From: Paulinella micropora
Lineage: Eukaryota; Cercozoa; Imbricatea; Euglyphida; Paulinellidae
DNA length: 64,000 nucleotides
Direction of reading: 5' to 3'
NCBI GenBank assembly: GCA_019918135.1
Contig: WBZZ01002446.1
Coordinates: forward strand, 35,001 to 99,000
Positions within the stretch are counted from its first letter, which is position 1. Each line of letters opens with the position of its first letter. Shown here piece by piece: positions 10,421-20,837 of the stretch. The notes under the pieces were generated by a model. That model had not been told where the DNA came from, made no database searches, and was given only the letters and a program-made list of their open reading frames with translations. A program made the translations under genes and the position numbers.

Positions 10421-10434
10421 ATTGTTACTATTTT

Positions 10435-10701
10435 GGACACCGTGATAGCCCAGTGGTCAAGTTCTACCATCTGGGCCCTGTCGCCAGTTCGATTCCCGTC
10501 GGTGCCACCAGTATTTTCATTGAACATACCGGTCCGTCTGGACCAGTATTTTCATTGAACATACCGGTCCGTCTGGAAGTGTTGGAACTGCCTTTGCGGG
10601 GGTGTCATTAGAGCTTATCGTCAATTCTTCGTACTCCCCTCACGGGTGAGACGATGGAGGCGCATGTGCAGAAATGCATCAGCCATTGACAGAGAAGCAC
10701 T
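10435..10701 (+). mobile_element. SINE-A, full length
   Basis: A-long form. The preceding ATT run is only about 14 bp and degenerate. Confidence 0.88.
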
Positions 10702-10727
10702 ATTGTTACTATTATTACTATTATTAT

Positions 10728-11354
10728 GGAGGGGTGCACACTATGGCACCCCACGGGAAGAGGAGGTGGTTGGGCCTCTTCCCACTGGTTTCGAGGCTAT
10801 GTCGTTGTGTTGGCTCCGAGGCTAGGTTGTTGTGTTGGTTCCGAGGCTATGTTGTTGTGTTGGTTCCGAGGCTCTGTTGTTGTGTGGGTTCCGAGGCTAT
10901 GTCGAGGTGGGTTCCGAGGCTATGTTGTTGTGTTGGTTCCGAGGCCATGTCGTTGTGTTGTTTTTTATAAGACATACACCACGTGGGATCAAAGGGGTAT
11001 TTACATTCCGCGATCTAGGGGTGGTGACGGGTTTCGAGGCGTCCCAGATACTCACCACAAAACGTCCTCATGCGCTGGCAGACCGCATGAAATGTCTGCT
11101 ACCCCTGTGAGTACCTCCATGCGGGACCTACCCAGTCTCGTGGAGCTCTCACGCGGGGAAGATCAATCATTTGTAGTTGATTTCCTGCAAGGTACCCGAC
11201 ACTGTGCGGGTAGTAGGGACTTCCTTTTGGTGCCTTCTATACAGGATGGTTAGAGTCACTCTTCCCTCCCCAACATACTCACTGTAGTCCCTGTTGGGTC
11301 GAGGGATGGAGGCGCATGGCCCTCGGGCTCAGCCATGACAGATCAATATATATA
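10728..11354 (+). mobile_element. Family D, longest copy
   Basis: Head GGAGGGGTGCACACTATGGC as in the LINE 5' end. A minisatellite of 24-27 bp units (GGTTCCGAGGCTATGTTGTT and variants) fills about 10788-10960. The body then continues to GGAGGCGCATGGCCCTCGGG and AGATCAATATATATATT. The minisatellite explains why this copy is longer than the others. Confidence 0.77.
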
Positions 11355-11386
11355 TTACTATTATTATTATTATTATTATTATTATT

Positions 11387-11400
11387 TGACAGAGAAGCAC

Positions 11401-11401
<1 letters not shown>
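11387..11401 (+). mobile_element. SINE-A 3' end remnant, 15 bp
   Basis: TGACAGAGAAGCACT between two ATT runs: the last 15 bases of SINE-A. The smallest insertion product I can recognise. Confidence 0.6.
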
Positions 11402-11440
<39 letters not shown>

Positions 11441-11442
<2 letters not shown>

Positions 11443-11482
11443 GCACACGGCCTTTTGGCTCAGCAATTGGCAGGAGATACAC

Positions 11483-11483
<1 letters not shown>
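11441..11483 (+). mobile_element. Family B 3' end fragment
   Basis: The last 43 bp of family B, ATGCACACGGCC through GGCAGGAGATACACT, flanked by ATT runs. Confidence 0.75.
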
Positions 11484-11527
<44 letters not shown>

Positions 11528-11755
11528 TCCGTGATAGCCCAGTGGTCAAGTTCTACCATCTGGGCCCTGTCGCCAGTTCGATTCCCGTCGGTGCCACCAG
11601 TATTTTCATTGAACATACCGGTCCGTCTGGAAGTGTTGGAACTGCACTTGCGGGGGTGTCATTAGAGCCTATCGTCAATTCTTCGTACTCCCCTCACGGG
11701 TGAGACGATGGAGGCGCATGTGCAGATTTGCATCAGCCATTGACAGAGAAGCACT
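11528..11755 (+). mobile_element. SINE-A, short form, 5' end nicked
   Basis: Lacks the first few bases (begins CCGTGATAGCCC). One internal unit and the CAGATTTGC variant. Confidence 0.87.
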
Positions 11756-11786
11756 ATTATTAATATTATTATTATTATTATTATTA

Positions 11787-12312
11787 ACAATATCTTCTCT
11801 TGGAGTGTTGACTGTGATGTATTTGAGGGTAACCCCCGATGAAAAAACCTAGTCACATGGTTCAATAGTTGCTTGCTTACCAGAGTTCCAGCCCAATGGC
11901 CTTACGGCGTTAAACTGTGATGCCAATCCATAACCATTCGGTGGTATGCTGGGGAGGAGGATCGTTGAGGCCTCATAAAATATCTTTAACTCCGCCATGC
12001 TGGTTGGTAGCCCAGGACCCAGTTGTCTGCCGAATTGTTATGGATGGGGTTTTGAAGCAGTTCTAGCCACCATGCTTGGTGTATGCACTTGCACATTCGG
12101 CGACGTTTTGCAAGAGGTTACTGGAACTGCGGAGTAACGTTGGCTTAGTGCGCTCTTGCCCTCAGGAGCTCCATCGGTGGCCTTGCTTACCAGTCGAGAG
12201 ACTGGCCAGCAAAGGGGGATTGGAGGACCTCGAACAAGGGTATTGGAGGCTTATGTCCGGACACGGATCGTGCCATGCAGCTGCATCAGTACGCCTTAGA
12301 GAAACAATACAA
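11787..12312 (+). mobile_element. Family C retroposon, long diverged copy
   Basis: From about 11886 it matches the family C copies at 17338 and 24150 (CAGCCCAATGGCC...TTGGAGGCTTATGTCC). About 100 bp more upstream (AACAATATCTTCTCTTGG...) have no counterpart in the other two copies, which may therefore be 5'-truncated. It is the most diverged of the three. Confidence 0.7.
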
Positions 12313-12345
<33 letters not shown>

Positions 12346-12612
12346 GGACACCGTGATAGCCCAGTGGTCAAGTTCTACCATCTGGGCCCTGTCGCCAGTT
12401 CGATTCCCGTCGGTGCCACCAGTATTTTCATTGAACATACTGTCTATTTCTGGACCAGTATTTTCATTGAACATACCGGCCCGTCTGGAAGTGTTGGAAC
12501 TGCCCTTGCGGGGGTGTCATTAGAGCTTATCGTCAATTCTTCGTACTCCCCTCACGGGTGAGACGATGGAGGCGCATGTGCAGAAATGCATCAGCCATTG
12601 ACAGAGAAGCAC

Positions 12613-12613
<1 letters not shown>
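12346..12613 (+). mobile_element. SINE-A (TCTATTTC subtype)
   Basis: Full length; sits directly on the tail of the family C copy. Confidence 0.88.
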
Positions 12614-12643
<30 letters not shown>

Positions 12644-12644
<1 letters not shown>

Positions 12645-12816
12645 GGGAGTACATAGGCCATCGGTCCTTTCCATGGGCTGATTGGTATAAAGCTCCTAGA
12701 GTAATGTTCTATGCCGTCACTTCCTTTATTCCACCGATTGGTGTGGAGACTTTCCTTATGGAATGGAGGACTGGATGCACATGGCCTTTTGGCTCAGCAA
12801 TTGGCAGGAGATACAC

Positions 12817-12817
<1 letters not shown>
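12644..12817 (+). mobile_element. Family B retroposon
   Basis: 174 bp from AGGGAGTACATAGGCCATCG to GGCAGGAGATACACT, then ATT. The 3' half holds ATGGAGGACTGGATGCACAT and GGCTCAGCAATTGGCAGG, a diverged form of the shared 3' signature. No box A or box B is obvious. Confidence 0.82.
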
Positions 12818-12862
<45 letters not shown>

Positions 12863-12963
12863 TAAGTCGAGTCTTTGGAGCGGAGCCGCGTCACCGAACG
12901 GCCCCGTGCTACCAATGGAGGCACATGTCCGACAGGATCAAAGGCCAATTGACTGATAAGTCT
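12863..12963 (+). mobile_element. Family F retroposon
   Basis: About 100 bp: TAAGTCGAGTCTTTGGAGCG, then CCAATGGAGGCACATGTCCG, then CAATTGACTGATAAGTCT before ATT. Its tail is very close to that of the LINE over GGAGGCACATGTCC. Confidence 0.75.
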
Positions 12964-13018
12964 ATTATTATTATTATTATTATTATTATCATCATCATTA
13001 TTATTATTACTATTATTA

Positions 13019-13289
13019 GTGGCACCGCGATAGCCCAGTGGTTAAGGTCTACCATCTGGGCCCTGTCGCCAGTTCGATTCCCGTCGGTGCCACCAGTATT
13101 TTCATTTGAACATACCGGTCTATTTCTGGACCAGTATTTTCATTAAACATACCGGCCCGTCTGGAAGTGTTGGAACTGCCCTTGCGGGGGTGTCATTAGA
13201 GCTTATCGTCAATTCTTCGTACTCCCCTCACGGGTGAGACGATGGAGGCGCATGTGCAGAAATGCATCAGCCATTGACAGAGAAGCACT
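13019..13289 (+). mobile_element. SINE-A with A2-type head
   Basis: Begins GTGGCACCGCGATAGCCCAG, with GGTTAAGGTC, as in A2, but the body is of the A-long TCTATTTC type. GGCACCG at the start pairs perfectly with CGGTGCC at the end of the tRNA-like part, so this head is nearer to the ancestral tRNA than the common one. Confidence 0.8.
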
Positions 13290-13315
13290 ATTATTATTAT
13301 TATTATTATTATTAT

Positions 13316-13583
13316 GGACACCGTGATAGCCCAGTGGTCAAGTTCTACCATCTGGGCCCTGTCGCCAGTTCGATTCCCGTCGGTGCCACCAGTATTTTCA
13401 TTGAACATACCGGTCTATTTCTGGACCAGTATTTTCATTGAACATACCGGCCCGTCTGGAAGTGTTGGAACTGCCCTTGCGGGGGCGTCATTAGAGCTTA
13501 TCGTCAATTCTTCGTACTCCCCTCACGGGTGAGACGATGGAGGCGCATGTGCAGAAATGCATCAGCCATTGACAGAGAAGCAC

Positions 13584-13584
<1 letters not shown>
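13316..13584 (+). mobile_element. SINE-A (TCTATTTC subtype)
   Basis: Full length; GGGGGCGTCATT in place of GGGGGTGTCATT. Confidence 0.88.
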
Positions 13585-13634
<50 letters not shown>

Positions 13635-13637
13635 TAT

Positions 13638-13873
13638 CACCATCTGGGCCCTGTCGCCAGTTCGATTCCCGTCGGTGCCACCAGTATTTTCATTGAACAT
13701 ACCGGTCCGTCTGGACCAGTATTTTCATTGAACATACCGGTCCGTCTGGAAGTGTTGGAACTGCCCTTGCGGGGGTGTCATTAGAGCCTATCGTCAATTC
13801 TTCGTACTCCCCTCACGGGTGAGACGATGGAGGCGCATGTGCAGAAATGCATCAGCCATTGACAGAGAACACT
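13638..13873 (+). mobile_element. SINE-A, 5'-truncated
   Basis: Lacks about the first 35 bases including box A; starts ACCATCTGGGCCC right after an ATT/ACT run. The 3' end reads GAGAACACT. Confidence 0.86.
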
Positions 13874-13920
13874 ATTACTATTATTATTATTATTATTATT
13901 GTTATTATTATTATTATTAT

Positions 13921-14187
13921 GGACACCGTGATAGCCCAGTGGTCAAGTTCTACCATCTGGGCCCTGTCGCCAGTTCGATTCCCGTCGGTGCCACCAGTAT
14001 TTTCATTGTACATACCGATCCGTCTGGACCAGTATTTTCATTGAACATACCGGCCCGTCTGGAAGTGTTGGAACTGCCCTTGCGGGGGTGTCATTAGAGC
14101 TTATCGTCAATTCTTCGTACTCCCCTCACGGGTGAGACGATGGAGGCGCATGTGCAGAAATGCATCAGCCATTGACAGAGAAGCACT
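13921..14187 (+). mobile_element. SINE-A, full length
   Basis: Carries TTTCATTGTACATACCGATC, a variant also seen in the copy at 58763 and, in part, in the cut copy at 1-115. Confidence 0.88.
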
Positions 14188-14214
14188 ATTATTATTATTA
14201 TTATTATTATTATT

Positions 14215-15382
14215 AAAAGGTGTTGGAAGCAGGGGGTGGGGGGTTTGGGGGGAGGGGGAAATAGAAATTGTGTACCCCATCCCCCCACCCACCCCTATCC
14301 CGATAAATCATGGTTTGTGGGACCCAGGAGTTGGGAGCTCATACTTGCAGGGTGGCCAGCCCCAGACTCGATCTTGATGCTGACATAGTTTTTTTGGAAT
14401 TCACGCGAATATTTGCGCAAAGGGAGTGTCCTGAATGCCAAAATTGCTTGTTTTTTTTGGCCTATTTTCTGCACTCCCTGTCCCTATAAGTCATGGTTTG
14501 TGGGAACCAGGAGTTGGGAGCTCATATTGACAGGGTGGCTAGCCCCAGACTCGATCTTGATGCTGATATATATATATATATATATATATATTGAAATTCA
14601 CGCAAATATTTGCGTTAGGGAGTGTCCTGAATGCCAAAATTCCTTGTTTTATTCGGAGTACTTGCCGGTACCTTCGGCAATCGAACGTACCCTGTCGAAA
14701 GGGCAGGGGGGGGGGGGGGGGCACTCCCCCAGGAACCCAAACCCAGCAATTGTACGTACCCCACGCGAATTAGCAGGCACCAAAATGAATGGCTGAGAAT
14801 GCCCCAAGGCTCTAGGAGTGTGCCAGAAGGGTTTAAGACGGTTACCCCGGCAGTTCAACGTACCCTGTCGACGCTGGCAAGGGGGGGGGGGGTCCGGGGC
14901 CCTCCCCTCGGGAACCCAAGCCCTGTAATTGTACGTACCCCACGCGGATTAGCCGGCACCAAATGGCGAGAATGCTCCAAGGCTCCCAAATTTGTGCCAG
15001 AACGGTTGAGAGGCTGATTTTTGGTTTTCACAACCTCGGGACGCGCTTTTGGTATGAACCAGTTAATAGAGAGAATTTCAAAGATTTTGGCAAAGTAGTG
15101 CCAAAATGAATGGCTGAGAATGCTCTAAGGCTCTAGGAGTTGTGGCAGAGGGGCTTAGAGGCTGATTCTTTGCGCTTTCGCAAGCTTGTCACGAGCTCTT
15201 TTTTAGGGATATAGTTGACATTATGAAATTCGAATGTAATGACAAATGCTCCAAGGCTGTAAAAGTTGTGCATGTGAGAATGAGAGGAAAAGCGACGATG
15301 GAAGAGGAGAGGGGGGGGGGGGGGGGCTTGGTTTGCGAAGCGCACCGCAAACCATCCTTTCAGGTGCTGGCGCAGCCCCTAG
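14215..15382 (+). mobile_element. Family E repeat, copy 2
   Basis: Runs from AAAAGGTGTTGGAAGCAGGG to GGTGCTGGCGCAGCCCCTAG. Tandem blocks include TTCACGCAAATATTTGCG near 14600 and a variant near 14400, a (TA)n run at about 14565-14592, G runs near 14704 and 14880, and paired blocks with CGTACCCTGTCGA. No ORF is convincing. Confidence 0.7.
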
Positions 15383-15418
15383 TTATTATTATTGTAATAA
15401 TAATAATGATGATGATGA

Positions 15419-15471
<53 letters not shown>

Positions 15472-15472
<1 letters not shown>

Positions 15473-15645
15473 GGGAGTACATAGGCCATCGGTCCTTTCC
15501 ATGGGCTGATTGGTATAAAGCTCCTAGAGTAATGTTCTATGCCGTCACTTCCTTTATTCCACCGATTGGTGTGGAGACTTTCCTTATGGAATGGAGGACT
15601 GGATGCACATGGCCTTTTGGCTCAGCAATTGGCAGGAGATACACT
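15472..15645 (+). mobile_element. Family B retroposon
   Basis: Full 174-bp copy, nearly identical to the one at 12644; follows an ATT run of about 55 bp. Confidence 0.83.
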
Positions 15646-15671
15646 ATTATTATTATTATTATTATTATTAT

Positions 15672-15938
15672 GGACACCGTGATAGCCCAGTGGTCAAGTT
15701 CTACCATCTGGGCCCTGTCGCCAGTTCGATTCCCGTCGGTGCCACCAGTATTTTCATTGAACGTACCGATCCGTCTGGACCAGTATTTTCATTGAACATA
15801 CCGGCCCGTCTGGAAGTGTTGGAACTGCCCTTGCGGGGGTGTCATTAGAGCTTATCGTCAATTCTTCGTACTCCCCTCACGGGTGAGACGATGGAGGCGC
15901 ATGTGCAGAAATGCATCAGCCATTGACAGAGAAGCACT
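15672..15938 (+). mobile_element. SINE-A, full length
   Basis: A-long form with AACGTACCGATCC in the first unit. Confidence 0.88.
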
Positions 15939-15965
15939 ATTATTATTATTATTATTATTATTATT

Positions 15966-16018
15966 CAATGGAGGCACATGTCCAGGATCTGGATCTGATG
16001 CTATAGTCTGAGGAAGCC

Positions 16019-16019
<1 letters not shown>
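15966..16019 (+). mobile_element. 52-bp LINE 3' tail unit
   Basis: CAATGGAGGCACATGTCC through GAGGAAGCCT; then a 68-bp ATT run. Confidence 0.87.
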
Positions 16020-16087
<68 letters not shown>

Positions 16088-16319
16088 GGACACCGTGATA
16101 GCCCAGTGGTCAAGTTCTACCATCTGGGCCCTGTCGCCAGTTCGATTCCCGTCGGTGCCACCAGTATCTTCATTGAACATACCGGTCCGTCTGGAAGTGT
16201 TGGAACTGCCCGTGTGGGGGTGTCATTAGAGCCTATCGTCAATTCTTCGTACTCCCCTCACGGGTGAGACGATGGAGGCGCATGTGCAGATTTGCATCAG
16301 CCATTGACAGAGAAGCACT
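16088..16319 (+). mobile_element. SINE-A, short form
   Basis: One internal unit, CAGATTTGC variant, and GCCCGTGTGGGGGTG in place of GCCCTTGCGGGGGTG. Confidence 0.88.
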
Positions 16320-16327
16320 ATTATTAA

Positions 16328-16372
<45 letters not shown>

Positions 16373-16408
16373 CATTATTATCATTATTATTATTATTATT
16401 ATTATTAT

Positions 16409-16883
16409 GCAGGGATGCACAGCATGGCACCCCACGGGAAGAGGAGGTTGCACTGGTTCCCAGGCTATGTCGTTGAGGCTGTATCTTTGTGTTGGTTCTG
16501 AGGCTATGTCGTTGTGTTGTTTTCATAAGACATACACCACGTGGGATCAAAGGGGTATATACCTTCCGCGATCTAGGGGTGGTGACGAGTTTCGAGGCGT
16601 CCCAGACACTTACCGCCAAACGTCCTTATGCGCTGGCAGACCGCATGAAATGTTTGCTACCCCCCTTGAGTACCTCCATTCGACTTATACCCAGTCTTGG
16701 AACTCTCTCATAGGGAACATCAATCATTTGCAGTTGATTCCCTGCAAGGTACCCGACACGCCGAGCGGGTAGCTGTTCTGGGATGGTTAGAGTCACTCTT
16801 CCCTCCCCAGCATTCACTGTTGTGACTGTTGGGTCGAGGGATAGAGGCGCATGGCCATTGGGCTCAGCCATGACAGATCAATA

Positions 16884-16885
<2 letters not shown>
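16409..16885 (+). mobile_element. Family D retroposon
   Basis: Head GCAGGGATGCACAGCATGGC, a short version of the GGTTC.GAGGCTATGTCGTT minisatellite, and tail GAGGCGCATGGCCATTGGGC with GACAGATCAATACATT. Confidence 0.76.
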
Positions 16886-16939
<54 letters not shown>

Positions 16940-16942
<3 letters not shown>

Positions 16943-16990
16943 GAGGCACATGTCCAGGATCTGGATCTGATGCTATAGTCTGAGGAAGCC

Positions 16991-16991
<1 letters not shown>
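16940..16991 (+). mobile_element. 52-bp LINE 3' tail unit
   Basis: Same boundaries as the other units; sits on the tail of the preceding family D copy. Confidence 0.87.
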
Positions 16992-17024
<33 letters not shown>

Positions 17025-17025
17025 T

Positions 17026-17282
17026 GATAGCCCAGTGGTCAAGTTCTACCATCTGGGCCCTGTCGCCAGTTCGATTCCCGTCGGTGCCACCAGTATTTTC
17101 ATTGAACATACCGCTCCGTCTGGACCAGTATTTTCATTGAACATACCGGTCCGTCTGGAAGTGTTGGAACTGCCCTTGCGGGGGTGTCATTAGAGCTTAT
17201 CGTCAATTCTTCGTACTCCCCTCACGGGTGAGACGATGGAGGCGCATGTGCAGAAATGCATCAGCCATTGACAGAGAAGCAC

Positions 17283-17283
<1 letters not shown>
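17026..17283 (+). mobile_element. SINE-A, 5' end slightly truncated
   Basis: Begins TTGATAGCCCAGTGG, so about nine bases are missing; box A is intact. Confidence 0.87.
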
Positions 17284-17337
<54 letters not shown>

Positions 17338-17339
<2 letters not shown>

Positions 17340-17745
17340 AGCCCAATGGCCTCAAGGCGTTAAACTGTGACGCCAACTCATAACCCTTTGGTGGTAGATG
17401 CTGGTGAGGAGGGTCGTTGCGCGCGTAAAAGATCTTAAACTCCGCATTTGCTGGTTGATAGCCCAGGACCCAGCAGACACCAGATTGGTATGGGTGGGGT
17501 TTCGAGGCAGCCCTAGCAACCGCGCTTGGTGTATGCACTTGCACATTCGGTGACGTCTTGCAAGAGGTTGCTGGGACTGCGGAATAACCTCGGCTTAGTG
17601 CAGTCTTGCCCTCAGGAGCTCCATCGGTGGCCCCGATCATCAGGCGAGAGACTGACACGGGGGGGTGGAGGACCTCGAACAAGGGTATTGGAGGCTTATG
17701 TCCGTTGAGGATATGCCATTAGCTGCATCAGTACGCCTCAGATAT

Positions 17746-17748
<3 letters not shown>
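17338..17748 (+). mobile_element. Family C retroposon
   Basis: 411 bp from ACAGCCCAATGGCCTCAAGG to CGCCTCAGATATAGT. The 3' part has TTGGAGGCTTATGTCCGTTG, the C version of the shared signature. The start has a short inverted pair (GGCGTTAAAC...GACGCC) but no clear tRNA boxes. Confidence 0.76.
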
Positions 17749-17789
<41 letters not shown>

Positions 17790-18057
17790 GGACACCGCGA
17801 TAGCCCAGTGGTCAAGTTCTACCATCTGAGCCCTGTCGCCAGTTCGATTCCCGTCGGTGCCACCAGTATTTTCATTGAACATACCGGTCTATTTCTGGAC
17901 CAGTATTTTCATTGAACATACCGGCCCGTCTGGAAGCGTTGGAACTGCCCTTGCGGGGGTGTCATTAGAGCTTATCGTCAATTCTTCGTACTCCCCTCAC
18001 GGGTGAGACGATGGAGGCGCATGTGCAGAAATGCATCAGCCATTGACAGAGAGGCAC

Positions 18058-18058
<1 letters not shown>
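17790..18058 (+). mobile_element. SINE-A (TCTATTTC subtype)
   Basis: Full length; head reads GGACACCGCG and the end GAGGCACT. Confidence 0.88.
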
Positions 18059-18086
<28 letters not shown>

Positions 18087-18089
<3 letters not shown>

Positions 18090-18138
18090 GAGGCACATGT
18101 CCAGGATCTGGATCTGATGCTATAGTCTGAGGAAGCCT
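18087..18138 (+). mobile_element. 52-bp LINE 3' tail unit
   Basis: Identical in extent to the units at 9710 and 16940. Confidence 0.87.
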
Positions 18139-18161
18139 ATTATTATTATTATTATTATTAT

Positions 18162-18429
18162 GGACACCGTGATAGCCCAGTGGTCAAGTTCTACCATCTG
18201 GGCCCTGTCGCCAGTTCGATTCCCGTCGGTGCCACCAGTATTTTCATTGAACATACCGGTCTATTTCTGGACCAGTATTTTCATTGAACATACCGGCCCG
18301 TCTGGAAGTGTTGGAACTGCCCTTGCGGGGGTGTCATTAGAGCTTATCGTCAATTCTTCGTACTCCCCTCACGGGTGAGACGATGGAGGCGCATGTGCAG
18401 AAATGCATCAGCCATTGACAGAGAAGCAC

Positions 18430-18430
<1 letters not shown>
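18162..18430 (+). mobile_element. SINE-A (TCTATTTC subtype)
   Basis: Full length, with ATT runs of about 23 and 30 bp on its two sides. Confidence 0.9.
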
Positions 18431-18460
<30 letters not shown>

Positions 18461-18702
18461 GTGGCACCGCGATAGCCCAGTGGTTAAGGTCTACCATCTG
18501 GGACCTGTCGCCAGTTCGATTCCCGTCGGGGCCAGTATTTTCAAAGGATATTTTCTTTGAAAACATTGGTCTGTCTGGAAGGTTTGGAGCTGCCTTGCGG
18601 GGGTGTCAGTAGAGCCTATCGTCAAATCTTCGTACTTCCCTCGCGGGTGAGACGATGGAGGCACATGTGCAGAAATGCATTCGCCATTGACTGAGAAGCA
18701 CT
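18461..18702 (+). mobile_element. SINE-A2
   Basis: A sister family of SINE-A: head GTGGCACCGCGATAGCCCAG, GGACCTGTCGCC, and a different middle (TTTTCAAAGGATATTTTCTT, then TGAAAACATTGGTCTGTCTG) in place of the GAACATACC units. The 3' end GGAGGCACATGTGCAG...CTGAGAAGCACT is shared. Confidence 0.82.
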
Positions 18703-18725
18703 ATTATTATTATTATTATTATTAC

Positions 18726-18760
<35 letters not shown>

Positions 18761-18761
<1 letters not shown>

Positions 18762-19541
18762 CCCTGAAAGGTGTTGGTCAAGGGGGTGGGGGGTTTGGGG
18801 GGAGGGGGAAAATGAAAATTATGTACCCCCCCCCCCCCCCGCCACCCCGCATTTCGGCACCCCTATCCCTATAAATCATGGTTTGTGGGAACCAGGAGGA
18901 GTTGGGAGCTCATTTTGGCAGGGTAGCTAGCCCCAGACAATCTTGATGCTGGTATAATTTTTTTAGAATTCACGCAAATATTTGCGTTAGGGAACTGTCC
19001 TGAATGTCAAAATTCCTTTTTTTTTTTTTTTTTTTTTTTGCCTTTTTTCGCACCCCCCATCCATCATGGTTTGTGGAAACCAGGAGGAGTTGGGAGCTCA
19101 TATTGGCAAGGTGGCTAGCCCCAGACTCGATCTTGATGCTAGTATAATTTTTTTGGAATGCACGCAAATATTTGCGTTAGGGGAGTGTCCTGATTACCAA
19201 ATTACCTTGTTTTTTAGCAGTACTTGCCGGTGTCTCCGGCAATTGAACGTACCCTGTCGACGGGAAAGGGGGGGTTCGGGGGGCCCTCCCCCCGGGAACC
19301 CAGCCCTGTGATTGTATGAACCCGTTCTGGTCGCGGGTGGCACCCACACCTGAAAATTGTGGTTTTTTTGCCACCAGGCGCCCTTTGCGGCACCTCCGGC
19401 AATTCAACGTACCCTGTCGAAGGGAAAGGGGGCGGGAGGCGGGGGGGTCCGGGTGGCCCTCCAAAAAGTGATAAGAAGTGGTGGTTTGGTGCGCGAAGCG
19501 CACCGGGAAACCATCCTTTCAGGTGTTGGCGCAGCCCCTAG
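18761..19541 (+). mobile_element. Family E repeat, copy 3
   Basis: From TCCCTGAAAGGTGTTGGTCA to GGTGTTGGCGCAGCCCCTAG. It holds two tandem units each with the CGCAAATATTTGCG palindrome (near 18972 and 19160), G/C/T homopolymers, and blocks with CGTACCCTGTCGA. Confidence 0.7.
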
Positions 19542-19561
19542 TTATTATTATTATTATTATT

Positions 19562-20045
19562 ATCCCTGAAAGGTGTTGGTCAAGGGGGTGGGGGGTTTGG
19601 GGGGAGGGGGAAAATGAACATTGTGTACCCCCCCCCCCCACCCCACCCACTCGCATTTTCGCACCCCTATCATTATAAATCATGCTTTGTGGGAACCCAG
19701 GAGGATTGGAAGCTCATATTGGCAGGGTGGTTAGCCCCAGACAATATCTTGATGCTGGTATAATTTTTTTGGAATTCACGCAAATATTTGCGTTACGGCA
19801 GTGTCCTGAATGCCAAATTCCTTGTTTTTTGGCCTTTCTTTGCACCCCCCATCCCTATAAATCATGGTTTGTGGGAAGCAGGAGGAGTTGGGAGCTCATA
19901 TTGGCAGGGTGGCTGAACCAGGAGGAGCTGGGAGCTCATATTGGCAGGGTGGCTAGCCCCAGACTCGATGTTGATGCTGGCATAATTTTTTTGGAATTCA
20001 CGCAAATTTGCGTTAGGGGAGTGTCCTGAATGCCAAAATTCCTTT
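19562..20045 (+). mobile_element. Family E repeat, copy 4 (3' part missing)
   Basis: Starts like copy 3 but stops at CCAAAATTCCTTTT, where an opposite-strand SINE-A2 begins with no ATT run between. The palindrome occurs near 19786 and, shortened to CGCAAATTTGCG, near 20001. Confidence 0.65.
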
Positions 20046-20290
20046 TAGTGCTTCTCTGTCGATTGCGGATGCAAATCTGCACTTGTGCCTCCATCGTCTC
20101 ACTCGCGAGGGGAGTACGAAGTTGTGACCGATAGCTCTACTGACACCCCCGCAGGGCAGCTCCAAGCCTTCCAGACAGACCAATACTTACAAAGAAAACA
20201 TACTTTGAAAATACTAGCACTGACGGGAATCGAACTGGCGACAGGTCCCAGATGGTATTGAACCTGACCACTGCGCTATCCCGGTGCCAC
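20046..20290 (-). mobile_element. SINE-A2
   Basis: Most diverged A2 copy; reads GCAGATTTGCATCCGC and GTATTTTCAAAGTATGTTTT on the minus strand. It marks the switch from the plus block to the minus block. Confidence 0.78.
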
Positions 20291-20332
<42 letters not shown>

Positions 20333-20333
<1 letters not shown>

Positions 20334-20564
20334 GTGCTTCTCTGTCAATGGCTGATGCAAATCTGCACATGCGCCTCCATCGTCTCACCCGTGAGGGGAG
20401 TACGAAGAATTGACGATAGGCTCTAATGACACCCCCGCACGGGCAGTTCCAACACTTCCAGACGGACCGGTATGTTCAATGAAAATACTGGTGGCACCGA
20501 CGGGAATCGAACTGGCGACAGGGCCCAGATGGTAGAACTTGACCACTGGGCTATCACGGTGTCC
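20333..20564 (-). mobile_element. SINE-A, short form
   Basis: One internal unit and the CAGATTTGC variant; AAT runs on both sides. Confidence 0.88.
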
Positions 20565-20573
20565 ATAATAATG

Positions 20574-20623
<50 letters not shown>

Positions 20624-20624
<1 letters not shown>

Positions 20625-20796
20625 GTGTATCTCCTGCCAATTGCTGAGCCAAAAGGCCATGTGCATCCAGTCCTCCATTCCATAAGGAAAGTCTCCACAC
20701 CCATCGGTGGAATAAAGGAAGTGACGGCATAGAACATTACTCTAGGAGCTTTATACCAATCAGCCCATGGAAAGGACCGATGGCCTATGTACTCCC

Positions 20797-20797
<1 letters not shown>
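20624..20797 (-). mobile_element. Family B retroposon
   Basis: Full 174-bp copy on the minus strand, with AAT runs at both ends. Confidence 0.82.
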
Positions 20798-20829
<32 letters not shown>

Positions 20830-20837
20830 CAATAATT

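Noticed and set aside
8418-14187. CRISPR-like array (regular repeats with short spacers)
   Set aside because: The repeats are 230-270 bp retroposons, the spacers are all ATT runs, and the genome is eukaryotic.
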